A stretch of DNA of 64,000 nucleotides from an uncultured Lachnospiraceae bacterium (GTDB lineage: Bacteria; Bacillota; Clostridia; Lachnospirales; Lachnospiraceae): contig CAMNTM010000011.1 of the NCBI GenBank assembly GCA_946558465.1, positions 1-64,000 of the forward strand, read 5' to 3'. Position 1 is the first letter of the stretch. Every line of letters starts with the position of its first letter. The position numbers and the translations under genes are program-made. The notes below the pieces were generated by a model. The model did not search any database. It had not been told where the DNA came from and saw only the letters and a list, made by a program, of their open reading frames with translations. Positions 43,803-51,610 of the stretch are shown here, one piece after another.

Positions 43803-44564
43803 ATGAAGCCGGTAGAGGTAAGAGGAGTCAGAATCGGAGAGGGCGTTCCGAAGATATGCGCGCCGATTGTCGGAAGGACAAAAGAGGAGATTATCCGGGA
43901 GGCAGAAGAGCTTTGTGATGCTCCTGTAGATATTGCAGAGTGGAGGGCAGATTGGTTTGACGAGGTTTTTGACTGGTATAAATTGGAAGAGATATTAAGA
44001 GAACTTCGAAGTATTCTTGGAAAAATGCCGCTTCTTTTTACATTTCGAACAGCAGGAGAAGGCGGGAGAAGAGAAGCGGAGCCGGCACAGTATAGAAGGC
44101 TTAATAAAGAGGCAGCTTTGACGGGGTATATAGATATTCTGGATGTGGAAATGTTTACCGGGGATGAATCGGTAAAGGAATTAGTAAAATCTGCACACGA
44201 ATGCAGTGTAAAAGTAATTGTGTCAAATCATGACTTTCATAGGACACCGGAGCATGGCGAGCTGGTAAAGAGACTTTGTCATATGCAGGAGCTGGGAAGC
44301 GATATCTGTAAGCTTGCTGTCATGCCGGAAAGTGGACGAGATGTGCTTACGCTTCTGTCTGCGACAGAAGAGATGGTAAGGCGGTATGCAGACTGTCCGG
44401 TTATTACTATGTCGATGTCAAAAATGGGAATCGTCAGCAGGCTGTGCGGCGGACTTTTAGGTTCAGCAGTTACCTTTGGCGCAGTAAGAAAGGCTTCTGC
44501 TCCGGGACAGATAGGAGTAGAAGAGCTGGACAGGATTTTGGAGATTCTGCATGGGCAGGCTTAA
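43803..44564 (+). CDS. aroD: 3-dehydroquinate dehydratase, type I
   Basis: 253 residues from the ATG at 43803, with AAGGAGTGAGAAAG directly upstream; the frame runs eight codons further back. Type I signatures include the VSNHDFHRTP segment with the catalytic His, the Schiff-base Lys in CKLAVMP, and the SRLCGGLLGSAVTFG motif. It removes water from 3-dehydroquinate in the shikimate pathway. A seven-codon ORF (43774-43797) overlaps its ribosome site and could couple translation. Confidence 0.95.
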   Translation: MKPVEVRGVRIGEGVPKICAPIVGRTKEEIIREAEELCDAPVDIAEWRADWFDEVFDWYKLEEILRELRSILGKMPLLFTFRTAGEGGRREAEPAQYRRLNKEAALTGYIDILDVEMFTGDESVKELVKSAHECSVKVIVSNHDFHRTPEHGELVKRLCHMQELGSDICKLAVMPESGRDVLTLLSATEEMVRRYADCPVITMSMSKMGIVSRLCGGLLGSAVTFGAVRKASAPGQIGVEELDRILEILHGQA

Positions 44565-44631
44565 GCTGTAATGTACGGCAGAGCGGTTTTCAGATGCCGC
44601 AGCGGGATAACAGAAATATCCGGGTTATACG

Positions 44632-44660
44632 TTGCATTATTACTATAAAAGGTATAAAAT
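44632..44660 (+). promoter_or_regulatory. Promoter of the MogA-like gene
   Basis: TTGCAT (44632-44637) and TAAAAT (44655-44660) with a 17-base spacer, about 52 bases before the ATG at 44713. Confidence 0.5.
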
Positions 44661-44712
44661 TCAAATAGTGCATATATTAGGTACAGAAGAAGAGATTTCG
44701 TGGAGGTACAAT

Positions 44713-45183
44713 ATGAAGGCGGCAATTATAACTGCTAATACAGAAGTATACAGAGAAAGAGAAGAGGATCAGTGCGGAAAGCTGATACGTCAGATTGTAG
44801 AAGAGGCAGGAGTGGAGGTAGTGTTTATGAAGGCGCTTCCGACAGACAGGAAGGTGCTCTCTACTGTATTTCAGAGACTGGCAGATAATCATCTGACGGA
44901 TTTGATTCTCACTACGGGAGGTGCGGGTTGTGCACCGGAGGATTGTACACCGGAGGCAACTATGGATGTAGTAGACCGGCCGGTTGTCGGTATTCCGGAG
45001 GTGATGCGTGCGCATGTGCTTCGTATGACGAAGCGAACGATGTTAAACCGAAGTGCAGCAGGTATCCGGGGAGATGTGCTGATTGTAAATCTTCCGGGTA
45101 AGGCAGGTGCCGTGAAAGAATGTCTGACTTATATCCTGCCTGAGGTAATCCATGCCGTAGAGGTTATAAAAGGAGAGGCATAA
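44713..45183 (+). CDS. MogA/MoaB-family molybdopterin-binding protein
   Basis: 156 residues from the ATG at 44713, with GTGGAGGTACAAT upstream; the earlier part of the frame overlaps the promoter. The core motif LTTGGAGCAPEDCTPEAT and the C-terminal NLPGKAGAVKECL are typical of the molybdopterin adenylyltransferase (MogA/MoaB/MPT-binding) fold. No other molybdenum cofactor gene is nearby, so a role in cofactor synthesis is possible but not shown. It abuts the metallo-hydrolase gene, whose GTG directly follows its stop codon. Confidence 0.85.
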   Translation: MKAAIITANTEVYREREEDQCGKLIRQIVEEAGVEVVFMKALPTDRKVLSTVFQRLADNHLTDLILTTGGAGCAPEDCTPEATMDVVDRPVVGIPEVMRAHVLRMTKRTMLNRSAAGIRGDVLIVNLPGKAGAVKECLTYILPEVIHAVEVIKGEA

Positions 45184-45870
45184 GTGATAAAGGTAACATA
45201 TCTTGCACACAGTGGTTTTTCGGTAGAATACAGAGAGTTTGTGCTGGTATTTGATTATTATAGAGGTATTCTTCCAGAATTTGAGCCGGATAAGAAACTC
45301 TATGTATTTGCCAGCCATGTTCATGAAGATCATTTTAAAAGGAAAATTTTTGACTGGGCGTCCCGATATACAGATATTCATTATATATTGTCAGATGATA
45401 TCCAGGAAACGGGGCCGGGAGGAAGAGTTTTGTCTGTAGGAGCAGATGAGGAGCTGGTACTTGAGGGATTGAAAATCAGAACCTTAAAATCTACAGATGA
45501 AGGCGTGGCGTTTTTAGTCAATGCCGGGGATAAGGTCATTTATCATGCGGGTGATTTGAATTGGTGGCACTGGGAAGAGGAAGATGACAGAACCTGGAAT
45601 GAGCCGATGCGTCAGGCTTATCAGCAGGAGATTAAAAAGCTTTCTGCCGTGAAGATAGATGTGGCCTTTGTTCCGCTGGACATGCGGCAGGGAAAGCAGT
45701 TTTTCTGGGGATTGGATTATTTTATGAGGCATACGGACACTGCATGTGTATTTCCTATGCATATGTGTGATTATAAGGCCTATGACAGGCTGATAAGGCT
45801 TCCGGAGTCTGAGCCTTACAGAGACAAGGTGATGCATATTACAAGAACGTCGCAGGAGTTTTTAGTATAG
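45184..45870 (+). CDS. MBL-fold metallo-hydrolase
   Basis: 228 residues starting at a GTG immediately after the previous stop codon, with AAAGGAGAGG upstream. The metal-binding signature SHVHEDHF (about 39-46), a YHAGDLNWWHW motif and a late FPMHM His identify a metallo-beta-lactamase fold, closest in style to the UlaG-like or RNA-processing-free group. The substrate is unknown. Tight spacing suggests co-transcription with the MogA-like gene and with rnhA downstream. Confidence 0.85.
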   Translation: MIKVTYLAHSGFSVEYREFVLVFDYYRGILPEFEPDKKLYVFASHVHEDHFKRKIFDWASRYTDIHYILSDDIQETGPGGRVLSVGADEELVLEGLKIRTLKSTDEGVAFLVNAGDKVIYHAGDLNWWHWEEEDDRTWNEPMRQAYQQEIKKLSAVKIDVAFVPLDMRQGKQFFWGLDYFMRHTDTACVFPMHMCDYKAYDRLIRLPESEPYRDKVMHITRTSQEFLV

Positions 45871-45903
45871 GAAGAAGGATTACAGGAGGGGGAATATAAA
45901 AAG

Positions 45904-46380
45904 ATGCGTGTAAGTATCTATACTGACGGGGCTGCGAGGGGGAATCCTGACGGACCCGGCGGTTATGGGACAGTCCTGGAATATGTGGACTCCAAGGGGG
46001 AGCTTCATGTGAAGGAGCTGTCTCAGGGTTATAAAAAAACAACAAATAACCGTATGGAGCTGATGGCTGTAATAGCAGGTCTGGAGGCGCTTAACCGTCC
46101 ATGTGAGGTGGAACTCTATTCAGATTCCAAGTATGTGGTAGATGCATTTAATCAAAACTGGATAGGAAGCTGGATTAAAAAGGGGTGGAAGCGGGGGAAG
46201 AATGAGCCGGTGAAGAATATGGATTTGTGGAAGAGACTTTTAAAGGCAAAGGAATCTCACAAGGTAAAATTCATCTGGGTTAAGGGTCATGACGGGCATC
46301 CGCAGAATGAAAGATGTGATATGCTTGCAACGACGGCAGCAGACGGAGATATGCTGATAGATGATGTCTCCTGCGGATAA
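45904..46380 (+). CDS. rnhA: Ribonuclease HI
   Basis: 158 residues. The catalytic acidic residues are visible in [12 protein letters not shown], the NRMELMAV motif and [10 protein letters not shown], and a basic handle-like stretch ([16 protein letters not shown]) matches bacterial RNase HI. A conserved His lies in [14 protein letters not shown]. It removes the RNA strand of RNA-DNA hybrids. ACAGGAGGGGGAA precedes the ATG. The RNase P RNA gene follows about 90 bases downstream. Confidence 0.96.
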   Translation: MRVSIYTDGAARGNPDGPGGYGTVLEYVDSKGELHVKELSQGYKKTTNNRMELMAVIAGLEALNRPCEVELYSDSKYVVDAFNQNWIGSWIKKGWKRGKNEPVKNMDLWKRLLKAKESHKVKFIWVKGHDGHPQNERCDMLATTAADGDMLIDDVSCG

Positions 46381-46471
46381 TAAGTCCGGCAGTGAGAGCA
46401 GGTATCTGACTGATATAGCATTGTTAAAAGAGGGTATACTCGTGTGAGTATAGATAAAAGGATATAGAACA

Positions 46472-46867
46472 GCAAGTAGGACAGGTAATCGCAGCTGCAG
46501 AAGCCGAAAGGCGGCAGATGAGGAAAGTCCGGGCTTCACAGGGCAGGGTGCCGGATAACGTCCGGTGGAGGCGACTCCAAGGCCAGTGCAACAGAAATAT
46601 ACCGCCAGAGCCCTGTTATTTATCTATGAAACGCACCGCGTTCCGTAGATAAATAACAGGGCTCTGGTAAGGGTGGAAGGGCAGTGTAAGAGACTACCGC
46701 CCTGCTGGTAACAGCAGGGGCACATGTAAACCCCACTTGAAGCAAGACCGCATAGAGACGATGTGGCGGCCCGTCACGTCTCAGGTAGGTCGCTGGAGCT
46801 TACCGGCAACGGTAAGCCTAGATAGATGATTACCCAACGACATAACCCGGCTTATCGTCCTGCTTGC
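46472..46867 (+). ncRNA. rnpB: RNase P RNA, type A
   Basis: All conserved core blocks are present in order: GAGGAAAGTCCGGGC (near 46520), ACAGAAATATACCGCC, AAGGGTGGAAGGGCAG, the GGTAACAGCAGGGG segment, AACCCCACTTGAAGCAAG, AGATAGATGATTACC and ATAACCCGGCTTATCG. P1 is formed by GCAAGTAGGAC (46472-46482) and GTCCTGCTTGC at the 3' end. P12 is unusually long and AT-rich (46605-46667), with 22 perfect pairs. The RNA is the catalytic part of the enzyme that matures tRNA 5' ends. A perfect 7-bp hairpin (46435-46452) lies just upstream. Confidence 0.95.
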
Positions 46868-46869
46868 TT

Positions 46870-47325
46870 TTATAATCGTTTTTTAAATCTTCCGTCATAT
46901 TTTTCCTCGCAGTATTTACAGCGGTAAATTTCCTTTTCCGGATCTGTAAGTACAAAGATATGATCAAGCTCCTGTTCAATGGAGGTGATGCAGCGGGGAT
47001 TTTTGCAGCGGATAACATTTCGGATTTCACTTGGCAGGCGGAGACATTTTTTATGTACAACCTGCTCGTCCTTTACAATATTTACCGTAATATTGTGGTC
47101 AATAAATCCCAGGATATCCAAATCCATAAAATCAATCGGACATTCGATCTTCATGATATCCTTTTTTCCCATCTTGCTGCTTTTTGCATTTTTGATAATT
47201 GCGACACAGCAGTCCAGCTTGTCCAGATGAAGATATTTATAAATATCCATACTGCGTCCTGCCTGGATATGGTCCAGTACAAAGCCTTCGGAGATACGTC
47301 CTACATTTAATGTATTTTTAACCAT
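46870..47325 (-). CDS. pyrI: Aspartate carbamoyltransferase regulatory subunit
   Basis: 151 residues. An N-terminal nucleotide-binding domain is followed by the zinc domain with C107, C112, C136 and C139. The regulatory chains bind ATP or CTP and tune the PyrB catalytic trimer at the first committed step of pyrimidine synthesis. It follows pyrB by 12 bases on the minus strand. Its stop codon lies about two bases from the 3' end of the convergent rnpB, an unusually tight arrangement. Confidence 0.96.
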   Translation of the reverse strand: MVKNTLNVGRISEGFVLDHIQAGRSMDIYKYLHLDKLDCCVAIIKNAKSSKMGKKDIMKIECPIDFMDLDILGFIDHNITVNIVKDEQVVHKKCLRLPSEIRNVIRCKNPRCITSIEQELDHIFVLTDPEKEIYRCKYCEEKYDGRFKKRL

Positions 47326-47337
47326 TTTTGTCTCCTC

Positions 47338-48255
47338 CTATACTTCAATATTCAAAAGTGTCAATATCAGTGCCATTCGAATATATACGCCGTACTGAGC
47401 CTGCTTAAAGTAAGCAGCCCGCGGGTCCTGGTCAACCTCGACCGAGATTTCATTTACCCTCGGAAGCGGATGCAGTACATACATATCTTCAGGGGCAAGT
47501 TCCATCTTTTTGGAATCCAGAATGTAAAAGTCTTTCATGCGTACATAATCCTCCTCGTTGAAGAAACGTTCTTTCTGTACGCGGGTCATATAGAGAAGAT
47601 CCAGTGTGGGAAGTGCATCCTCCAGACGGACGACTTCCTTGTATTCAATTTTCTGTCGGTCAAGTACATCTGTACGTATGTAGCTTGGAATTCTAAGTTC
47701 TTCCGGTGAGATTAATACGAATCTGATATTTGAATATCGAACCAGTGCATGAATCAAAGAATGGACGGTGCGCCCGAATTTCAGGTCACCGCAGAGACCG
47801 ATGGTCATGTGGTCAAGCTTTCCTTTTAAGGAACGGATAGTTAAAAGATCGGTAAGTGTCTGCGTGGGATGCTGATGACCTCCGTCACCGGCGTTGATTA
47901 CGGGAATAGTTGCATGTGTGCCGGCCACAAGCGCGGCGCCTTCCTTTGGATGACGCATGGCACAGATGTCTGCGTAACAAGAAATAGTTCGGATGGTATC
48001 GGCTACGCTTTCCCCTTTGGCAGCAGAGCTGGAATCTGCGGTAGAAAAACCAAGCACGCTTCCCCCAAGATTCAGCATAGCCGCTTCATGGCTCAGCCTT
48101 GTTCTGGTACTTGGTTCATAAAATAAGGTTGCCAGCTTCTTTCCTGCACATGCATGGGCGTATTTTTCAGGGTACGCCTCGATATCGCCGGCAAGGTTCA
48201 TTAACTGTTCTAATTCTTCCACAGAGAAATCCAGTGGACTCATTAAGTGTCTCAT
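47338..48255 (-). CDS. pyrB: Aspartate carbamoyltransferase catalytic subunit
   Basis: 305 residues. The carbamoyl-phosphate site [13 protein letters not shown] (about 47-59) and the aspartate-binding [11 protein letters not shown] and [10 protein letters not shown] motifs are intact. It joins carbamoyl phosphate and aspartate. AGGAGGGTTTT precedes the ATG, and a good promoter lies at 48301-48329. It forms a two-gene operon with pyrI. I saw no PyrR-binding leader or attenuator. Confidence 0.97.
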   Translation of the reverse strand: MRHLMSPLDFSVEELEQLMNLAGDIEAYPEKYAHACAGKKLATLFYEPSTRTRLSHEAAMLNLGGSVLGFSTADSSSAAKGESVADTIRTISCYADICAMRHPKEGAALVAGTHATIPVINAGDGGHQHPTQTLTDLLTIRSLKGKLDHMTIGLCGDLKFGRTVHSLIHALVRYSNIRFVLISPEELRIPSYIRTDVLDRQKIEYKEVVRLEDALPTLDLLYMTRVQKERFFNEEDYVRMKDFYILDSKKMELAPEDMYVLHPLPRVNEISVEVDQDPRAAYFKQAQYGVYIRMALILTLLNIEV

Positions 48256-48300
48256 AAAACCCTCCTAAAATGACTATGTGATGTTAAAAAATCTCTATTC

Positions 48301-48329
48301 ATCATATACCAAACATAAAAGATTTTCAA
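48301..48329 (-). promoter_or_regulatory. Promoter of pyrBI
   Basis: Minus-strand TTGAAA (48324-48329) and TATGAT (48301-48306) with a 17-base spacer. The -35 overlaps the stop end of the preceding CmpB-like gene. Confidence 0.7.
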
Positions 48330-48709
48330 CGTCTGCAGAGAATTTTTTCGAATACGAGTCCCGCTCCGAACCAGAAGGGAGCATAATCCAGTCTGACAAG
48401 GCCGTTGACGTTAAGAGGCGCCCCGCTGTAATCCCAGGGGCACGCCTCGTACTTTTTAAGAAAAGACCCAGTCAGATATTCTCCGGCAAAAATGCAGCAT
48501 GTATAAACTCCGCCCCTAAGCACCAGATTTTTTCCCCGAAGTTTTCGGCAAAGCGGACCTAATAGGCTTGCCAGACCGTAAATCGGAAACATCCAGATAG
48601 AGGTTGAGCCTACAAGCTTAGGATTTCTTTCCTTTACAGATCTGCAGCCTGTGAAAAGAATCTCCATACACCATCCAATTGTTCCACAAGTGATAAAATT
48701 ATGTTTCAT
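48326..48709 (-). CDS. CmpB-type putative ABC transporter permease, small membrane protein
   Basis: 127 residues with about four hydrophobic segments and the family-typical ITCGTIGWCMEILFTG start, the STSIWMFPIYG segment, and CPWDYSGAPLNVNGLVRLDY. This matches the small family annotated as putative ABC transporter permease (CmpB), common in Clostridia and without a proven function. I see no Shine-Dalgarno sequence before the ATG. It lies between pheA (divergent) and pyrB (same strand). Confidence 0.75.
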   Translation of the reverse strand: MKHNFITCGTIGWCMEILFTGCRSVKERNPKLVGSTSIWMFPIYGLASLLGPLCRKLRGKNLVLRGGVYTCCIFAGEYLTGSFLKKYEACPWDYSGAPLNVNGLVRLDYAPFWFGAGLVFEKILCRR

Positions 48710-48740
48710 AATGTAAAGAGTATACCAAAGTAATCTAGAT

Positions 48741-48770
48741 TTTATACGCTGGATGGTGTAAACTGTTCAA
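48741..48770 (-). promoter_or_regulatory. Possible promoter of the CmpB-like gene
   Basis: Minus-strand TTGAAC (48765-48770) and TATAAA (48741-48746) with an 18-base spacer. A second possible -10, TATACT (48719-48724), lies only nine bases before the ATG. Confidence 0.45.
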
Positions 48771-48815
48771 GTAAGCGAAATATTGTGTTTAAAACTAGAA
48801 AAAGGAGTGGTTCCT

Positions 48816-49946
48816 ATGCTGTCATTACAAGAATTAAGATTACAGCTTGATGAGATAGATAGTCAGATTGTTTCTCTTTACGAGCAGCGGATGGATATCT
48901 GTGCTCAGGTAGGCGAATACAAAGTTCAGACCGGCCGGAAGGTATTTGACCGGGAACGGGAGATGGAAAAGCTTCAGTCGGTTTCTTCCAAAGCCTCATC
49001 CGAGTTTAATAAAAAAGGGATAAAGGAGCTGTATCAGCAGATGATGTCTATAAGCCGCAAGCTCCAGTATCAGCAGCTTGTTAAAGCCGGGGCGCTTGGA
49101 CGCCTTCCTTTCATTGAGGTCAGATCTCTGGAGGCGGACCGTGCAAGGATCGTTTTCCAGGGTACAGAGGGTGCTTACGGACAGGCTGCTATGAAGAAAT
49201 ATTTTGGGGAGTCCGTAAGCAGCTATCATGTAAAAACCTTCCGAGAAGCAATGGAAGCAATAGAGGAAGGTGCGGCAGATTATGCGGTGCTTCCGATTGA
49301 AAACTCGTCGGCAGGTTCTGTAAATGAGGTGTATGACCTCCTGGTAGAATTTGAGAATTACATTATAGGAGAAATTATTATTCCTATTTCTCATACACTT
49401 TCCGGGCTTCCGGGTACAAAGCTTTCAGAGATAGAGCGGGTATATTCGAAAGCAGAAGCATTGATGCAGACCTCGCGGTTTCTGGGAGAGCATGGCAGCT
49501 GGCAGCAGATCAGTGTAGCAAATACCGCAATTGCAGCAAAGAAAATCCTTGATGAGCAGGACAGCTCCCAGGCGGCGGTATGCAGTGCTTATGCGGCGCA
49601 GATACATGGTCTGGAGGTGCTTACGGACAGGATTAATGATGAAGAAAATAATTCTACCAGATTTATTGTTGTGACGAATCAGAAGATTTTCCTTAAAGGA
49701 GCTTCCAAAATCAGCATCTGCTTTGAGCTTCCTCATGAGAGCGGCTCTCTTTACCACTTGCTGTCGCATTTTATATACAATGATTTAAACATGACCAGAA
49801 TTGAGTCCAGACCAGTAGAGGGAAAAAGCTGGGAGTACAGATTCTTTATAGATTTTGAAGGGAATCTTGAGGAGGCCGGAGTGAAAAATGCTATCAGGGG
49901 CTTAAGAGAGGAAAGCCGGGGACTTAAAATTCTTGGAAATTATTAG
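48816..49946 (+). CDS. pheA: Bifunctional chorismate mutase / prephenate dehydratase
   Basis: 376 residues from the ATG at 48816, with AAAAGGAGTGG upstream. Residues 1-90 are an AroQ chorismate mutase (RLQLDEIDSQIVSLYEQRM). Residues 105-290 form prephenate dehydratase, with FQGTEGAYGQAA and the catalytic STRF. A C-terminal ACT domain has the phenylalanine-binding ESRP motif. The protein converts chorismate to phenylpyruvate with Phe feedback. It overlaps the leader region of the next gene and is probably co-transcribed with it. Confidence 0.96.
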   Translation: MLSLQELRLQLDEIDSQIVSLYEQRMDICAQVGEYKVQTGRKVFDREREMEKLQSVSSKASSEFNKKGIKELYQQMMSISRKLQYQQLVKAGALGRLPFIEVRSLEADRARIVFQGTEGAYGQAAMKKYFGESVSSYHVKTFREAMEAIEEGAADYAVLPIENSSAGSVNEVYDLLVEFENYIIGEIIIPISHTLSGLPGTKLSEIERVYSKAEALMQTSRFLGEHGSWQQISVANTAIAAKKILDEQDSSQAAVCSAYAAQIHGLEVLTDRINDEENNSTRFIVVTNQKIFLKGASKISICFELPHESGSLYHLLSHFIYNDLNMTRIESRPVEGKSWEYRFFIDFEGNLEEAGVKNAIRGLREESRGLKILGNY

Positions 49947-49956
49947 AGGAGAAGCC

Positions 49957-51255
49957 ATGAGAATAAAGGAACTTATGATATATAAAAATATGGAAGAAAG
50001 CGGTATTCTTCAGAATATGACTGTTCTGATGGAGGAATGCAGCAAAGAAGTTGATAAAGAAGACGACAAGGAGAGGCTTAAGGAACTGTTATTCGACAGT
50101 GTGAATCAGCTTCTTGAGCTGTCGGTAAGTCATGGATTTGAAGGCAATCTTTGGCACAATTATCTTACCTATCTGCTGGCCAGCCATGAGAATGCATACA
50201 GTACCTCCTGCGAAATCGTTGGAGAGGTGGAGGGTAGTATTAATGTAGCTGCACTGCATGATTTTACCATTTATAAGGAGCTGTATGATTATGAATTTTC
50301 AAAAATCGAGAAGGCTTTAGAGGTGCAGTGTTTGTCTTTTCTACAGGATTATAAAGGAAGCAGCAGGGCTGGAAAGGTATTTAACCGCAGAATCCGCGAC
50401 CGCATCTGCAGTCTTGGGAAGAATCTTGCAGAGACAGAAAATGCAGAGGAATTTAAAACTGTGATGACACAGTTTTACAAAGAGTTTGGAGTAGGTAAGC
50501 TGGGACTCCACAAGGCATTTCGAGTTGAGCATGGCGAAAATGGGACGGAAATTGTCCCTATTACACGGATTGCCCATGTACATCTCGATGATCTGGTGGG
50601 CTATGAAATTGCAAAAAAGAAGCTGATAGAGAATACGGAGGCCTTTGTCAGAGGAAGAAGAGCTAATAACTGTTTGTTGTTCGGAGATGCAGGAACCGGA
50701 AAATCCTCTTCTATCAAAGCAATTCTGAATCAATATTATGACCAGGGACTTCGGATGATTGAGGTGTATAAGCATCAGTTTCAGGATCTGAATGATATCA
50801 TCGGTCAGATTAAAAATCGAAATTACAAATTTATTATCTATATGGACGATCTTTCTTTTGAAGAATTTGAGATAGAATATAAATATCTAAAGGCTGTAAT
50901 CGAGGGCGGTCTTGAAAAAAAACCGGAAAATGTGTTGATTTATGCCACATCAAACCGCAGGCATCTCATTCGGGAAACCTTTAAAGACAAGGCAGACAGA
51001 GATGAAGAGCTGCATACCAATGACACGGTACAGGAAAAGCTGTCTCTTGTAGCAAGATTCGGCGTGACAATTTATTATGGAAAACCGGATAAAAAGGAGT
51101 TTCAGCAGATTGTACTGGGGCTTGCAAGGCGCAGTGGAATAGATATGCCGAAGGAGAAGCTTCTTCTGGAGGCAAATCGGTGGGAGCTGAATCATGGAGG
51201 TCTGTCGGGACGGACAGCCCAGCAGTTTATAGATTATCTGGCGGGGAGGGAATAG
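49957..51255 (+). CDS. DUF815-family ATP-binding protein
   Basis: 432 residues from the ATG at 49957, with AGAGGAGAAG upstream. The C-terminal two thirds are an AAA-type ATPase with Walker A FGDAGTGKSSS (about 240-250), Walker B IIYMDDLSFE and a sensor-like YATSNRRHL. The N-terminal 190 residues are helical and unrecognised. The DUF815 family is widespread but its target is unknown. It ends one base before the ATG of a 91-residue unknown gene, which suggests the two work together. Confidence 0.85.
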   Translation: MRIKELMIYKNMEESGILQNMTVLMEECSKEVDKEDDKERLKELLFDSVNQLLELSVSHGFEGNLWHNYLTYLLASHENAYSTSCEIVGEVEGSINVAALHDFTIYKELYDYEFSKIEKALEVQCLSFLQDYKGSSRAGKVFNRRIRDRICSLGKNLAETENAEEFKTVMTQFYKEFGVGKLGLHKAFRVEHGENGTEIVPITRIAHVHLDDLVGYEIAKKKLIENTEAFVRGRRANNCLLFGDAGTGKSSSIKAILNQYYDQGLRMIEVYKHQFQDLNDIIGQIKNRNYKFIIYMDDLSFEEFEIEYKYLKAVIEGGLEKKPENVLIYATSNRRHLIRETFKDKADRDEELHTNDTVQEKLSLVARFGVTIYYGKPDKKEFQQIVLGLARRSGIDMPKEKLLLEANRWELNHGGLSGRTAQQFIDYLAGRE

Positions 51256-51531
51256 ATGGCAAATCGAATGGAAAATATGTGGAAAGCAGTAGATGCCCAT
51301 CAGGGAGAGCAGTTTTATACGATAAAGGGTCTTCCCTTTGTCTATCGTGTGCGGGGCGGGGAATGTTTTATAGACCGGCGTAAGAAATCTATTACACGAG
51401 CTACGTTTGAAAAAGCGCACCAGCGCTTGATTGAGGATGAGGACTGTCAGATTACCGGCCCCAAGCAGCTGGGAGTATTTGGAGCGCCGTATGTATGGGC
51501 TATTTTTAAAGAGATTGGAATCATTAGATAA
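51256..51531 (+). CDS. Small conserved-looking protein of unknown function
   Basis: 91 residues. The start codon directly follows the DUF815 stop, and GGGGAGGG lies inside the DUF815 end, so translation should be coupled. The protein is mixed alpha/beta, rich in aromatic and basic residues, with an RRKKSITRATFEKAHQRL helix in the middle and a GPKQLGVFGAPYVW segment near the end. It has no membrane helix or signal peptide. I do not recognise a family. Position and coupling suggest a partner of the DUF815 ATPase. Confidence 0.7.
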   Translation: MANRMENMWKAVDAHQGEQFYTIKGLPFVYRVRGGECFIDRRKKSITRATFEKAHQRLIEDEDCQITGPKQLGVFGAPYVWAIFKEIGIIR

Positions 51532-51556
51532 GGTGAGAAAATGGAACATGAAAGGA

Positions 51557-51610
51557 AAGTGCTGCGCGATGAAAGGAAAAATCTATTCATCATGCAGCAC
51601 TTCTGTTTTT
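51557..51610. terminator. Bidirectional terminator between DUF815 operon and rqcH
   Basis: AAGTGCTGC (51557-51565) pairs with GCAGCACTT (51594-51602), with an inner ATGA/TCAT pairing. TCTGTTTTT follows on the plus strand, and the minus-strand continuation is also pyrimidine-rich. Confidence 0.75.

Noticed and set aside
44565-44712. N-terminal extension of the MogA-like protein from 44632
   Set aside because: The extension covers the promoter, and the strong GGAGG lies before the ATG at 44713.
48278-48562. 94-codon forward ORF between pyrB and pheA
   Set aside because: It overlaps the CmpB-like gene on the other strand, which has the better family match.
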